NCBI GenBank assembly: GCA_023212695.1
Contig: JALCCG010000002.1
Coordinates: 124,001-188,000 of the forward strand
DNA from: Sporisorium sorghi
Lineage: Eukaryota; Basidiomycota; Ustilaginomycetes; Ustilaginales; Ustilaginaceae
Reading direction: 5' to 3'
Length of the DNA stretch: 64,000 bases
The notes under the pieces are model-generated. The model had not been told where the DNA came from, made no database searches, and was given only the letters and a program-made list of their open reading frames with translations. Position numbers and translations under genes: made by a program. Shown here piece by piece: positions 10,101-18,107 of this stretch. How positions within the stretch are numbered: the first letter of the stretch is position 1; each line of letters opens with the position of its first letter.

Positions 10101-10782
10101 GAGCGAAGGCTTTTTTTACGTCATTCAGATAAGAAGCCAGTGTAAGCTCATCATCACGATGCTTATCGATCTGATTCACGATCAGGTAAAGCGGCTTCCC
10201 CCAATCCGACAAACTCTTCGCAAACATCAGATTACTCTCAGACTGCACATGATTGTAATCCATCACATAGAAGACGATATCCGCCATATGCAGGGCTGAA
10301 TGCGTGGCAAGCCGATGTCCGTCATCCGTTGAGTCCACTCCCGGGGTATCCATCAACACGCCAGCTTCGCCAAGCAGCGGCACATCATCCCATACTTCAA
10401 TCGCGGAATACTCCCTGCCTTCCTTGCAATATTCAGCCAGTTCGTCAATCGTTACTGTTAAAGGTTCACCCGAATCCGCGGCAGATCGATGGATCAGCGC
10501 CCGCGGTTCACCGCTGCGGATCGTGACCACGTTCGCACTTGTCGGTACCGGACCCGACGGCAGTACCTTCTTGCCGCATAGTGCATTAATCATGCTTGAC
10601 TTCCCTGCAGAAAAATGTCCGCAAAAAGCAAGCGTAAGCTCACCGCCTGTACCCTTGCGTATTAAATCCTCAGCCAAGGTGTAGGAGGATTCATCATTCC
10701 ACTCCAGGAATCGGTCACGAACCTGGGCCAGTTCCGAAACGTTATATCCAATCTCATGTTCAGCAATCAACTTCAATGTCAT
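7123..10782 (-). CDS. dynA: DynA-type double dynamin-like GTPase
   Basis: 1219 aa, two dynamin-like halves in one chain, as in B. subtilis DynA (YpbR), which tethers and fuses membranes and protects against membrane damage and phage. First GTPase: P-loop GHFSAGKSS at 55-63, DTPG at 145-148, NQID at 203-206. Second: GAFSAGKSS at 636-644, DTPG at 793-796, NAAD at 856-859. Helical stalk-like segments follow each GTPase. The linker between halves (about 505-628) is strikingly Ala/Arg-rich and very GC-rich, unlike the rest. Start is the first ATG of the frame. It appears monocistronic. Length agrees with the family (about 1190-1220 aa). Confidence 0.92.
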   Translation of the reverse strand: MTLKLIAEHEIGYNVSELAQVRDRFLEWNDESSYTLAEDLIRKGTGGELTLAFCGHFSAGKSSMINALCGKKVLPSGPVPTSANVVTIRSGEPRALIHRSAADSGEPLTVTIDELAEYCKEGREYSAIEVWDDVPLLGEAGVLMDTPGVDSTDDGHRLATHSALHMADIVFYVMDYNHVQSESNLMFAKSLSDWGKPLYLIVNQIDKHRDDELTLASYLNDVKKAFAQWKITYKGLLCTSLKVQDHPYNQWETLKSLIGELISHREPLLQYSVSCSIRHAADQHVEAYTRSHQEEKESLLEEMGGEKAAAALKARLQELEDQKLAEELLPEVVRSELRKEADTLLANANLTPADVRDLSLSFLESRKSGFKVGFLFSGGKTEEERRRRLETFHHRLKEQTTAQIDWHLRTLFRKSVEQHTEWSANWESLMDAELPTVQEDMITRTVNPEATVSGEYVLNYNRELAEEIKGSYRRAVLALADRLMAVLTDASAVRLLELERQGAELLAQSAASAGYAALQQAEAARAAELAQLLPPRTSLTPGLLPEVREPEGQPAQAAARAGAPAAQPGHGRTAPRRAAAQAAAPQRRQRLEAAAAELRAAAALLAPHPALASAARDLTARADALAGGSFTLALFGAFSAGKSSFANALLGESVLPVSPHPTTAAVNRILAPAEGNTHGTAAVRMKSRDMWWDDLLYSFSVLGLEEPNPGNWRSVAEGLTPGGIHPAGLPHYGFLKAAASGWNEMEMKLGTTETVELAEYRGYVADETKSCFVDGIDLYYSCPLTEQGIVLVDTPGADSLHARHTGVTFNYIKNADAIVYVTYYNHAFSKADRQFLSQLGRVKDSFALDKMFFIVNAADLAQSEEELEEVVKHVRSNLTASGVGSPHIFPVSSLAALSSKQDEDEDTLAESGFPVFEQALSRFAVEELPRLSQRAGYDEITSVRDRISAWADMAAQDETTRERKITELKEAHVQALSTLAALAEHNITREISQESSELLFHVRQRLDYAMNRFFQESFNPSVLREDAGHLKAAFAACGRDLMRTLSIELDQELWATTLRLEQAGRTLTEGAAAKAAADMNGMAEGLSLGIRRESDWEAPALGETELQIQGDWLSYWSLFKNPKHFFEGSGSSKLREAAEPKIKEAIADVVAMREEQLTDHYVQMGALSLKHQVSVLEEQLNESMAAIISSLQDGQSPMMWRKLADELDALSATVQHERT

Positions 10783-10920
10783 TTCTCGCTCCTGTCCATT
10801 GATCTCTCAATCTCTGACACAAATGATTCACATCATTTTATTTTATCACCGCTTGCTTCGTAAAGGAATCATTGCATTTTGATCCGGAGCCCATTCTTGC
10901 AAAATCACACTTCCAAATAT

Positions 10921-10969
10921 ATGCAAAATGGCAGGCCAAGGAAGATATCTCTTCCTTGCCTGCCATTTG
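10921..10969 (-). terminator. Strong intrinsic terminator after the 93-aa gene
   Basis: An 18-bp stem with a single bulged base (10926-10944 with 10951-10968) and a 6-nt loop. In the minus-strand transcript it is followed by a U-rich stretch. It lies about 107 nt beyond the small gene stop codon. Confidence 0.8.
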
Positions 10970-11075
10970 TCCAAAGACCATTACGACTGGCGCAAACAGG
11001 AACCATGAAGTTGCATTCTTGTTCCATGCTAGTGCCAGGATATCTAATATTTTAAAACATTAAAATGGGAAGCTC

Positions 11076-11357
11076 TTAAGATACAACGGTATTTTCTTCG
11101 GCCGGAATCAAAATTTCAAATACATTCCCGTGCTGAAGAATAGTCAGACCGCGTGATTTATCGCGCATAACAACCACTTCCGGCTTTTGCGACATACGCT
11201 CCAAATAATGCTCCGGAGCATCCCCGGAGTGGCTGAACGTAACACCTTCAACTTCTTGTTCTTCGTTTTCGCTCAGTTGGCTTTGGCTCTCCACCACATG
11301 TTCAAAAATATCCGAGAACAATTCAAAATTGTCGGTGTAAACAGAGATGCATTTCAT
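11076..11357 (-). CDS. Small protein of unknown function
   Basis: 93 aa from the ATG at 11357, which has a GGATGGG-type site 7 nt upstream; another ATG at 11369 lies on top of the AGAGG motif and is less likely. The protein is acidic, with a K-C-I-S-V-Y-T-D-N-F-E start, an E-rich middle (about 30-40) and a hydrophobic strand pattern near the C-terminus (L-T-I-L-Q-H-G-N-V-F-E-I-L-I-P). No signal peptide or membrane helix is seen. I do not recognise the family. It lies between nth and dynA with its own terminator. Confidence 0.75.
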   Translation of the reverse strand: MKCISVYTDNFELFSDIFEHVVESQSQLSENEEQEVEGVTFSHSGDAPEHYLERMSQKPEVVVMRDKSRGLTILQHGNVFEILIPAEENTVVS

Positions 11358-11591
11358 GTGTAATCCCATCCTCTTTTAAATTTGGCTCATGCTGATTCAG
11401 GTTGCCGTCCTCTCCCGATTTGCGAAGAAGTCAATCCCGTTCACTGTTATTTCCAGATTTCCATTCGCTTTTGGGGCTGAGATAGAAATCCGGAGACAAA
11501 GGCGAGCGATATTCTAACTTAAAGATCTCGTCTGCTTCGCTGGCAGTTCGAAGGCGTTCATCACACCGAATCGGCTGAACTTCTTTTTTGT

Positions 11592-12278
11592 CTATTTCTT
11601 GCTGATTTTCGTTTGTTCCTTATTCTTCCTGACTGCCGAGGTTTTCATACGCTTCTTTCCTTCGCGGCAAACATCCAGCAGAGGGCACACCTGACATTGC
11701 GGATTTTGGGCTTTACAGTGATACCTTCCGAAAAAAATAATGCGATGATGTGTCAGCGTCCATTCCTCACGCGGCACCCGCTTCATCAGCTTTTTCTCCA
11801 CCTCCAGCACGGAATCTTTCCAGCCGGCCAGTCCCAGACGCTTGGATACCCTTTCCACATGCGTATCAACCGCAATAGCAGGTACACCAAAAGCATTGGA
11901 GACCACGACGTTGGCTGTCTTACGTCCTACGCCCGGTAATTTGACCAGCTCATCATGAGCTTCCGGTACCTCACCGCCATACTGCTCGATCAGAATACTG
12001 CACAGATTCTGAATATGTTTGGCCTTGTTGCGATACAAGCCGATCCGTCTAATATCCTGTTCAAGTTCCTCAATCGGGACAGATACATAATCCAAAGGTG
12101 TTTTGTATTTCTGAAACAGATCCTTGGTCACTTTATTCACCGTTTCATCCGTGCACTGCGCGGATAGCAGCACGGCGATGGTCAGCTCAAACGCATTGCT
12201 GTGAATCAGCTCGCAATGTGCATCCGGAAACATGCTCTCCATCGTATCCAGAATATGCCGCACCGTTGCCGCATTCAT
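11592..12278 (-). CDS. nth: Endonuclease III (base-excision DNA glycosylase/AP lyase)
   Basis: 228 aa from the ATG at 12278, preceded by GGGAGGG 7 nt upstream. It removes oxidised pyrimidines and cuts the abasic site. The helix-hairpin-helix L-P-G-V-G-R-K-T-A-N with the catalytic Lys, the D-T-H-V-x-R-V catalytic Asp segment and the C-terminal iron-sulfur cluster Cys pattern (C-x6-C-x2-C-x5-C) are all visible. A Lys-rich tail of about 20 residues follows. In B. subtilis nth follows dnaD; here an SLH gene precedes it and a strong terminator abuts its ribosome binding site. Confidence 0.95.
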   Translation of the reverse strand: MNAATVRHILDTMESMFPDAHCELIHSNAFELTIAVLLSAQCTDETVNKVTKDLFQKYKTPLDYVSVPIEELEQDIRRIGLYRNKAKHIQNLCSILIEQYGGEVPEAHDELVKLPGVGRKTANVVVSNAFGVPAIAVDTHVERVSKRLGLAGWKDSVLEVEKKLMKRVPREEWTLTHHRIIFFGRYHCKAQNPQCQVCPLLDVCREGKKRMKTSAVRKNKEQTKISKK

Positions 12279-12292
12279 ATGAATTCCCTCCC

Positions 12293-12330
12293 GCAAAAAA
12301 AAATCTTGATGCGGAAATCCCCGCATCAAG
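12293..12330 (-). terminator. Terminator of the SLH gene, abutting the nth ribosome binding site
   Basis: A perfect 10-bp stem (12305-12314 with 12321-12330), 6-nt loop and a run of nine or more U in the minus-strand transcript (A-run on plus from 12293). The U-tract ends directly at the GCGGGAGGG Shine-Dalgarno of nth, leaving no room for a promoter between them. Confidence 0.9.
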
Positions 12331-12363
12331 ACGGTGTTTCTCGAGCAATCCCAAGTAGATAAT

Positions 12364-15093
12364 CTACTGTTTTACGATCTCTACAACGACACCGTTGTTT
12401 AAGTACAGTACAATATTATCATTTTCCTTGAGGGATTGCACGGACAAAGTAGTGTCACCTTGATGAACAAATACTTTATCAGATAATGCATACCGGAAAT
12501 TATCGTTAATCGATTTACGCTTCACTTGAATTTCCGAGTTATTCGCCAGCCAGAATGCACGTTCAAGTTTCTCCATGACGTTCACGATGGTGACGCCTTG
12601 AATGTCCTTGCGGATCTCTACGCGATCGCCGGAGACCAACGTGCTCAAATTCGTTGCCGTAGAACCATTCTTAACAACTTTTACACCGCCGCTTACACCC
12701 AGTGTCTGAGTGTTGCCGGAATGATCCTTCACTGTCAGCATATTACCGGAAGTATCTATACCCGTAACTTCACCAAGGGTCAATTTGACTTCGGCAACGG
12801 CAACGGCCGTTGTACCTTGAAGTGTGATATTAACAAGTGTTCCGGGACGCAGATCTGCAAGCAGGATCGCTTGTCCACTGTCTCCCGTCAAGGTAGCCTT
12901 GTCGGTATAAATATCGCTTGTAGTGCCCCCCGATTTTACACGAATTCGGTTCTTCGAAGGCTCCGTAAAGACAACCTCAAATTGAGCCGAAGTTTTGAGC
13001 TTTAAGCTCTGCAAGTAGTCCTGGTTGGTTGACAACTGGGCCGACACTTCGTCACCCACACGTACATCGGCCAGGGACGCATTCGATTTTCCGAAGATAT
13101 CTACAATCAGAGCACTGTTATATGGAATCTCTTCCACTTTGCCATTCGCAGACAGAATGGAAATGATTTTCTTGGACGTGTTGATACTGCTGATTTTGCC
13201 TTCAACTTTGTAAACCACTTCTAATGACAGCGCGCGGGTTCCGATCAAGGTCACACTCACTTTGCGCCCTGCGCCAAGCAGCGGCTCCACTTTGTCAAGC
13301 GTCGTTCCGTTGCTAGATTCCAGCTTTGTCTTGTCATCCAGGATGATGACTCTAGGCTGGTTGTTGGCATCCTTGACCGTCAGCCAATGCGTCTTCGAAT
13401 CATAGTTTACAATGGTGACAGCGTCCAGTTGCTCCATCTGACGCCCGGTCACTTCGATCTTGGTGATTCTCTCCTCACCGTTGATGGTAAGTGTCACTTG
13501 ATCGCCGGATACCGAATCAGCCAACAAATCGGACAACACCGGCTTTACTACGCCGCTCATAATGATCTCAGGCTTCTCCGCCAAGAACTTCGTTTCGAGC
13601 TGTGTGCTTCCGCTGCGCTTGTAGGTAATGGTCTTTCCGTTATCTTCAACGGAATACAGTGTCGCTTGCACGGTTCGATCGACGCTTTGCGTAACCTCGA
13701 GCGATTGCAGGATGCTGTTTTTCACGGTGAAGTTCACGGTGAAACCCGTTTTCAGCTCAGCCGGCGTCAGGATTTGATTCTGGTAACGAATCACCGTTGC
13801 ATCATCCCACGTGTACGAATCCTCATAACCGGTGCTATCCTTGAGCGTTACTTTTTTGTTTGCCGTGTCAACGTTCTGAACTACGCCAGCTCCAGCCTTG
13901 TTAACCAGGCCGCTCTTCACGCGAATAGCCACGATTTTCTTCTGCGGACTGTAGGTTTCACGCTCAATGGTAAGCAGGCTGCCTGCTGCCAATGTTTTCG
14001 GATCAATTTTGTTGCCGTTCTGATCCAGGAATACGGTGGTCGTTTCGTAGCTTAGCTCCTCAAAGGTACTGCCTGTATCCAGCCAAATCACGTTGTTGGG
14101 CGACAACCTTGCATAGGTACGGTCGAACCGCTCTACCTGTTGGGTTGCGTCCGTAATTTCTACATAGGCAGCCGTACCGTTATTAACAACCACCACGGCT
14201 TGTGTATATGGATTGATATCTGAGAATTGCAATCTCTTCTCGGAATCGGATGCAAAGTATGCCGTGGAAGCATCCAGCTTGAACGAATTCAGCTTGCCAT
14301 CCGCATACAGCTCCAATTTACCGTTCTCAAGAGAAGCAATGGAGCCTTTGTATTGATTCTCATAATTGGTCGTAATGTAGGCTTGTGCCCGGCTGAAGAA
14401 CGTTGCTAGCTGGGCACGAGTCACAGCCCCCTGCGGATCGAACTTGTTGCCGGCGAGCCCTTTGGCAAGCCCCAGCTCAACCGCTACATTAACATAGCCC
14501 AGACGGTCCGGGGTTATTTTGGCGTTATCCGCAAAGCCTGTCGCTTTATTTTTGGCTGCATTGGCCTCCGTGGTACGTCCAATGGAACGGACAAGCACTT
14601 CGGTTATCCATTCGCGGGATGCTTTCTGCGCGCCCCAAATGACTTTCTGATCCGTATAACCGGATTCCTTTTGCTTGTCGAGCAGGTTTTGCTGAAAAGC
14701 CAGTTCAACATATTTCGTAAAATAGTCATTCACTTTAATATTTGTCGGTAATGTCGCAGCACCGCTGCTTAATTGATTCTGCATGTTTAAAAACCGGATC
14801 GCCATCGTTACAGCTTCCTGCTGTGTTACGGGATCATTCGGACGGAATTTTCCGTTATTCCCGGTTACGATCCCTTGTGCCGCCAATTGATAAATGTACT
14901 TCTCTCCCCAGTAACCGGCACTAACATCACTGAATACATTAATGGCCGATTGGGCTGCATTTGCTGTTGGTGCGTTTGCCGTTTCTTCATCTGCCGAGAC
15001 GATCGAAGCCCCGCCTCCGAATGCTATAAGTCCGGCCATGACGGCGGAGACCACTTTTTTGGAATGAACATGTTTGCTGTGTCTAAGTACCAT
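12364..15093 (-). CDS. S-layer-homology (SLH) domain surface protein
   Basis: 909 aa from the ATG at 15093 (AGAGGGG 7 nt upstream); an upstream in-frame start at 15165 lacks a site. Signal peptide about 1-34. Three SLH domains at about 53-100 (F-S-D-V ... Y-W-G-E-K-Y-I), 121-170 and 186-235 (F-D-P-Q-G-A-V-T-R-A-Q-L-A) should bind pyruvylated secondary wall polymer. The remaining 670 residues are rich in short beta-strand repeats with K-V/I-T-L-K-D and V-T-L-x-G patterns typical of extracellular beta-sandwich or S-layer-like regions; no catalytic motif was seen. It follows the amidase/GerMN pairs by 78 nt with no terminator visible between, so it may share their transcript. Confidence 0.88.
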   Translation of the reverse strand: MVLRHSKHVHSKKVVSAVMAGLIAFGGGASIVSADEETANAPTANAAQSAINVFSDVSAGYWGEKYIYQLAAQGIVTGNNGKFRPNDPVTQQEAVTMAIRFLNMQNQLSSGAATLPTNIKVNDYFTKYVELAFQQNLLDKQKESGYTDQKVIWGAQKASREWITEVLVRSIGRTTEANAAKNKATGFADNAKITPDRLGYVNVAVELGLAKGLAGNKFDPQGAVTRAQLATFFSRAQAYITTNYENQYKGSIASLENGKLELYADGKLNSFKLDASTAYFASDSEKRLQFSDINPYTQAVVVVNNGTAAYVEITDATQQVERFDRTYARLSPNNVIWLDTGSTFEELSYETTTVFLDQNGNKIDPKTLAAGSLLTIERETYSPQKKIVAIRVKSGLVNKAGAGVVQNVDTANKKVTLKDSTGYEDSYTWDDATVIRYQNQILTPAELKTGFTVNFTVKNSILQSLEVTQSVDRTVQATLYSVEDNGKTITYKRSGSTQLETKFLAEKPEIIMSGVVKPVLSDLLADSVSGDQVTLTINGEERITKIEVTGRQMEQLDAVTIVNYDSKTHWLTVKDANNQPRVIILDDKTKLESSNGTTLDKVEPLLGAGRKVSVTLIGTRALSLEVVYKVEGKISSINTSKKIISILSANGKVEEIPYNSALIVDIFGKSNASLADVRVGDEVSAQLSTNQDYLQSLKLKTSAQFEVVFTEPSKNRIRVKSGGTTSDIYTDKATLTGDSGQAILLADLRPGTLVNITLQGTTAVAVAEVKLTLGEVTGIDTSGNMLTVKDHSGNTQTLGVSGGVKVVKNGSTATNLSTLVSGDRVEIRKDIQGVTIVNVMEKLERAFWLANNSEIQVKRKSINDNFRYALSDKVFVHQGDTTLSVQSLKENDNIVLYLNNGVVVEIVKQ

Positions 15094-15171
15094 TTTCTTT
15101 CCCCTCTCAATAACTACTGCTTCATCATATACTAATATTCGACAGCAGAACGTGATCTCCTTCAACCATCA

Positions 15172-15756
15172 TTACCGAGTCATAGGATTTTCCAAATCGA
15201 CATGCCCCATCAACGATTCGGCCTGCTGACCATCTACCAGAAGCTGAAGTGATTTGACTTCGTCGAATTGGAAAAAGGTTTTCTTGATCGCATCGACAGC
15301 AAATGACTCTCCTCCTGCTCCCAAGTTGGCTTCATCAGGAACCGTAACGTCGATCGTCAAAGCCCCGTTTTCGAACTTCACCGAATTCAGCTCGATTTTC
15401 TCCCACAAGGGAATCATTTCGGCGTTATCACTTTTTTGGAGAGCCTTGTATGCCGCTTCGTATTTTTCATTGGCTTCTTTATATGAAATATCCGCGGTGC
15501 CTTCAACCAACTCCATCAATTCAGGGTCGGTATAGTAGGCTTTGATGCTCTCTGTTTTCGCATCCGGTGTGGTCGTTTCATTACTGCCACCCGATCCATT
15601 GGAAACTCCGCCGTTCCCTTGTCCTGTTTGATCATCAGGTGCAGGCGTAACTTGCCCCGGTGTATCGTCCGGTGCTGCGCCCGGTTTCTCTCCACAGCCT
15701 GCTCCAACCAGCATGACGGCTGCCAATAATCCAACTGACCATATTTTTTTATTCAA
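15172..15756 (-). CDS. GerMN-domain lipoprotein, copy 1 (TTG start)
   Basis: 194 aa starting at a TTG at 15756, placed by an excellent GGAGGTGG site and by alignment with its paralogue at 17384-18067, which starts ATG-AAC-AAA-AAA at the same point. Lipoprotein signal with L-V-G-A-G-C lipobox, a Gly/Asn/Ser/Thr/Pro-rich low-complexity linker, then a GerMN-like domain (about 70-194) with Y-Y-T-D-P near its start and G-A-G-G-E-x-F-A-x-D-A and T-F-F-Q-F-D-E-V-K-S-L. GerMN domains are known from sporulation/germination protein GerM. It lies 40 nt after amidase copy 1. Confidence 0.85.
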   Translation of the reverse strand: MNKKIWSVGLLAAVMLVGAGCGEKPGAAPDDTPGQVTPAPDDQTGQGNGGVSNGSGGSNETTTPDAKTESIKAYYTDPELMELVEGTADISYKEANEKYEAAYKALQKSDNAEMIPLWEKIELNSVKFENGALTIDVTVPDEANLGAGGESFAVDAIKKTFFQFDEVKSLQLLVDGQQAESLMGHVDLENPMTR

Positions 15757-15796
15757 AAGTAGCCACCTCCTGCAAATCACGATAACTTTCGTATCG

Positions 15797-17182
15797 TTAA
15801 TCAACCTTCAAATAATTTTTAATGCCTCTGACAATAGCCGCAGCTACGCGATCCTGCGTCGCGGGATCAAACAGCTTGCTCTCATCGGTTTTGTTGCTCA
15901 GGAATCCTACCTCCAACAGAGCACCCGGCATTTTCGTTTCACGAATGACATGGAAATTGCCATATTTCACGCCACGGTCTTTTAAGCCCATGGCTTGAAC
16001 GATCTCTTTGTGGAGCGCATTCGCCAGCGCTTTGTCAGATTCATTGTAATAATACGTTTCGGTTCCGCTTGCAGTGGAAGGGCCACTATTAGCATGTATC
16101 GATATGAAAACATCTGCCTTCAGATCGTTCGCAATCTTCGCGCGATCCTTCAGCTCGAGGAAAGTATCGTTACTGCGAGTCATGACAACTTGGATATTTT
16201 TTTCTTTGGCCAACAACTTCTCAACCTTTAACGCCACCGCAAGATTGAAATCTTTTTCCTTCTTTTTGGTTACACCGATTGCACCCGGATCGTGGTCTCC
16301 ATGACCCGCATCGATAACCACGAGTTTCTTGCCGCCCGTACCCGGATCCGGTGTAGGGTTCGTAGTTGTGTTCAGATCGACAATGAACAGGCCTGATCCG
16401 TTCTCTGGGCCTGATACGGTGTAATTTTTGGCGGAGTTAAGATCAATAACGATGCGCACAGTCATCGGATTGCTGTTATACAAGGAGTAGCGGACCATTT
16501 TCACATCCGGGTATCCCGAAACCGTCAATTGACCGCTCTTTGTTGCATCATTAAAACTGGCGTTGCTGCTGAATGTATCCGAGAAATTCGTATTCTCCAT
16601 ATCAATGACGATACGATCCGGATTGCTCAATTTAGACACATTCGGCTTGGCATTCCCTGTAACGGCAACCATCAGCCTGTTCTCACTAAAGCTGAGGCCA
16701 TCCACCGTCGACGTGTTCCCTCCAGGTTGTTCACCAGGATTACTCCCGCCGTTGGATGAAGTAAGATAGACTGCCTTCTGGGCGTTGTCCCATCTAACCT
16801 CAAGTCCCATCTGCTCACTTATGAAACGGATCGGAACCAGTGTTGTTCCGCCGCGCAGAACGGGGGCTTTGGCCATTTGTACACGCTGGCCGTTAATGTC
16901 AGCATTCTGGCTCCCAATTACCATCGTTACTTTCTGTGAGCCTTCTTGGACAGTTACCGTCTGACTTGCCTTGTTCCAATTCACGTTATAACCGAGATTT
17001 TCGGAAATGACACGGATCGGAACCATGACTGTACCGTTGTTGTTCTCCACCTTCACGCCAGATGACAGATTGATTTGTTGACCATCCAGGTAAATTTTTG
17101 CGCTGTACGAACTCGCATCCGCCATTTTAGGAAACGCAATCATGATGACAACCAGAAACATTAAAAAACCGAACTTCTTCAT
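15797..17182 (-). CDS. N-acetylmuramoyl-L-alanine amidase (Amidase_3) with AMIN and stalk domains, copy 1
   Basis: 461 aa. Signal peptide 1-24; copper-amine-oxidase-N-like region (about 28-140) with paired V-P-I-R-V/F-I-S-E motifs; AMIN-type region (about 160-270); catalytic Amidase_3 domain (about 285-461). Zinc ligands are H294 (DAGHG), E309 (EKDFN) and H363 (SIHAN); the catalytic Glu is E424 (LLEVGFLSN). It cleaves the lactyl-amide bond between MurNAc and L-Ala in peptidoglycan. The copper-amine-oxidase-N-like domain is common in Paenibacillus wall proteins and probably binds the wall rather than copper. The stop lies 40 nt before the GerMN lipoprotein copy 1. Confidence 0.92.
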   Translation of the reverse strand: MKKFGFLMFLVVIMIAFPKMADASSYSAKIYLDGQQINLSSGVKVENNNGTVMVPIRVISENLGYNVNWNKASQTVTVQEGSQKVTMVIGSQNADINGQRVQMAKAPVLRGGTTLVPIRFISEQMGLEVRWDNAQKAVYLTSSNGGSNPGEQPGGNTSTVDGLSFSENRLMVAVTGNAKPNVSKLSNPDRIVIDMENTNFSDTFSSNASFNDATKSGQLTVSGYPDVKMVRYSLYNSNPMTVRIVIDLNSAKNYTVSGPENGSGLFIVDLNTTTNPTPDPGTGGKKLVVIDAGHGDHDPGAIGVTKKKEKDFNLAVALKVEKLLAKEKNIQVVMTRSNDTFLELKDRAKIANDLKADVFISIHANSGPSTASGTETYYYNESDKALANALHKEIVQAMGLKDRGVKYGNFHVIRETKMPGALLEVGFLSNKTDESKLFDPATQDRVAAAIVRGIKNYLKVD

Positions 17183-17310
17183 CCTTCACCCCTACCATCC
17201 TATTATTTTGCCATAGATTGGCGTTTCTGCACTCGGCCTGTCCGACATTACCTGACAACCTATAGACGCCGAGTCTGAATGAAAGTTGCGAAATTGTTCC
17301 CTTTTTACCA

Positions 17311-17346
17311 TAAAAACACCTATTTCAAAAATCGAAATAGGTGTTT
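17311..17346 (-). terminator. Terminator between the two amidase/GerMN pairs
   Basis: A perfect 13-bp stem (17314-17326 with 17334-17346), 7-nt loop, and A-runs to the left on the plus strand, giving U after the stem in the minus-strand RNA. It ends the upstream pair (18108-19547 plus 17384-18067). Confidence 0.85.
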
Positions 17347-17383
17347 GGACCTTCATATGAAACTCATCGTTAGTTCTTTGTAT

Positions 17384-18067
17384 CTAGTTTCGAGTCATCG
17401 GATGTTCAAGCTCTACATGCCCCATCAAACTTTCCGTCTGTTTGCCATCAACCAGAAGTTCAAGGGATTTCACTTCATCGAACTGAAAGAAGGTTTTCCG
17501 TAAGGCGTCAAGCGCAAACATTTCTCCCCCCGCTCCGAGGTTAGCCTCGGCCGGCTTGGTAATGTCCAGCGTCAACGCCCCCTTGTCAAACTTGAGTGAA
17601 TTCAGCGTGATCTGCTCTGACCACAACGGATTCAGTTCCGCATCGCTGCTCTTTTGAAGTCCTTCAAAGGCTTTTGTATACTTATCCTCTTCATTCGAAT
17701 ACGTAATCTCTTTGCTGGCTTCTTTCAAATCGATGATTTCCGGATCCGTATAATAGAGTTTAATATTGGCCTTCTTGGCTTGAGTCTCCGTCGCATTCAC
17801 GTCCTTCGTATCGGCTGGGGTGCCAGTACCTTCACCAGCCGTATTCTGCGGCGGATTAGTTGTCCCCTCGCTTGCGTTTACGGTTTGCGCTGCTTCGTTA
17901 AGATCACCAGTTGCCGCATGATCAGGATCCTCCTGAGGCGTTTGTGCTTGTCCTGATGAAGACTCCGGACTCGTGTCGGCGGGGGCTGCAGCCGGCTTCT
18001 GTCCACATCCGGCGCTAAACGCAAGCAGAAGCGCCAGCAATCCTGTCATCCAATATTTTTTGTTCAT
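17384..18067 (-). CDS. GerMN-domain lipoprotein, copy 2
   Basis: 227 aa, ATG with a GAGGGGG site. Lipoprotein signal ending F-S-A-G-C, then an unusually long low-complexity linker (about 22-95, rich in Ala, Thr, Pro, Gly), then the same GerMN-like domain as copy 1, nearly identical in the stretches N-L-G-A-G-G-E, K-T-F-F-Q-F-D-E-V-K-S-L and E-S-L-M-G-H-V. It lies 40 nt after amidase copy 2, mirroring copy 1. The two lipoproteins differ mostly in the linker. Confidence 0.88.
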   Translation of the reverse strand: MNKKYWMTGLLALLLAFSAGCGQKPAAAPADTSPESSSGQAQTPQEDPDHAATGDLNEAAQTVNASEGTTNPPQNTAGEGTGTPADTKDVNATETQAKKANIKLYYTDPEIIDLKEASKEITYSNEEDKYTKAFEGLQKSSDAELNPLWSEQITLNSLKFDKGALTLDITKPAEANLGAGGEMFALDALRKTFFQFDEVKSLELLVDGKQTESLMGHVELEHPMTRN

Positions 18068-18107
18068 CGTTTTTGTCCCCCTCTAAGTTCATCAAATCCT
18101 GTACAAG

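Noticed and set aside
11431..11606. Minus-strand open frame of about 58 codons after nth (ends ...K-S-E-W-K-S-G-N-N-S-E-R-D)
   Set aside because: It lacks a usual start codon and a ribosome binding site, so it is not called, although its composition is protein-like.
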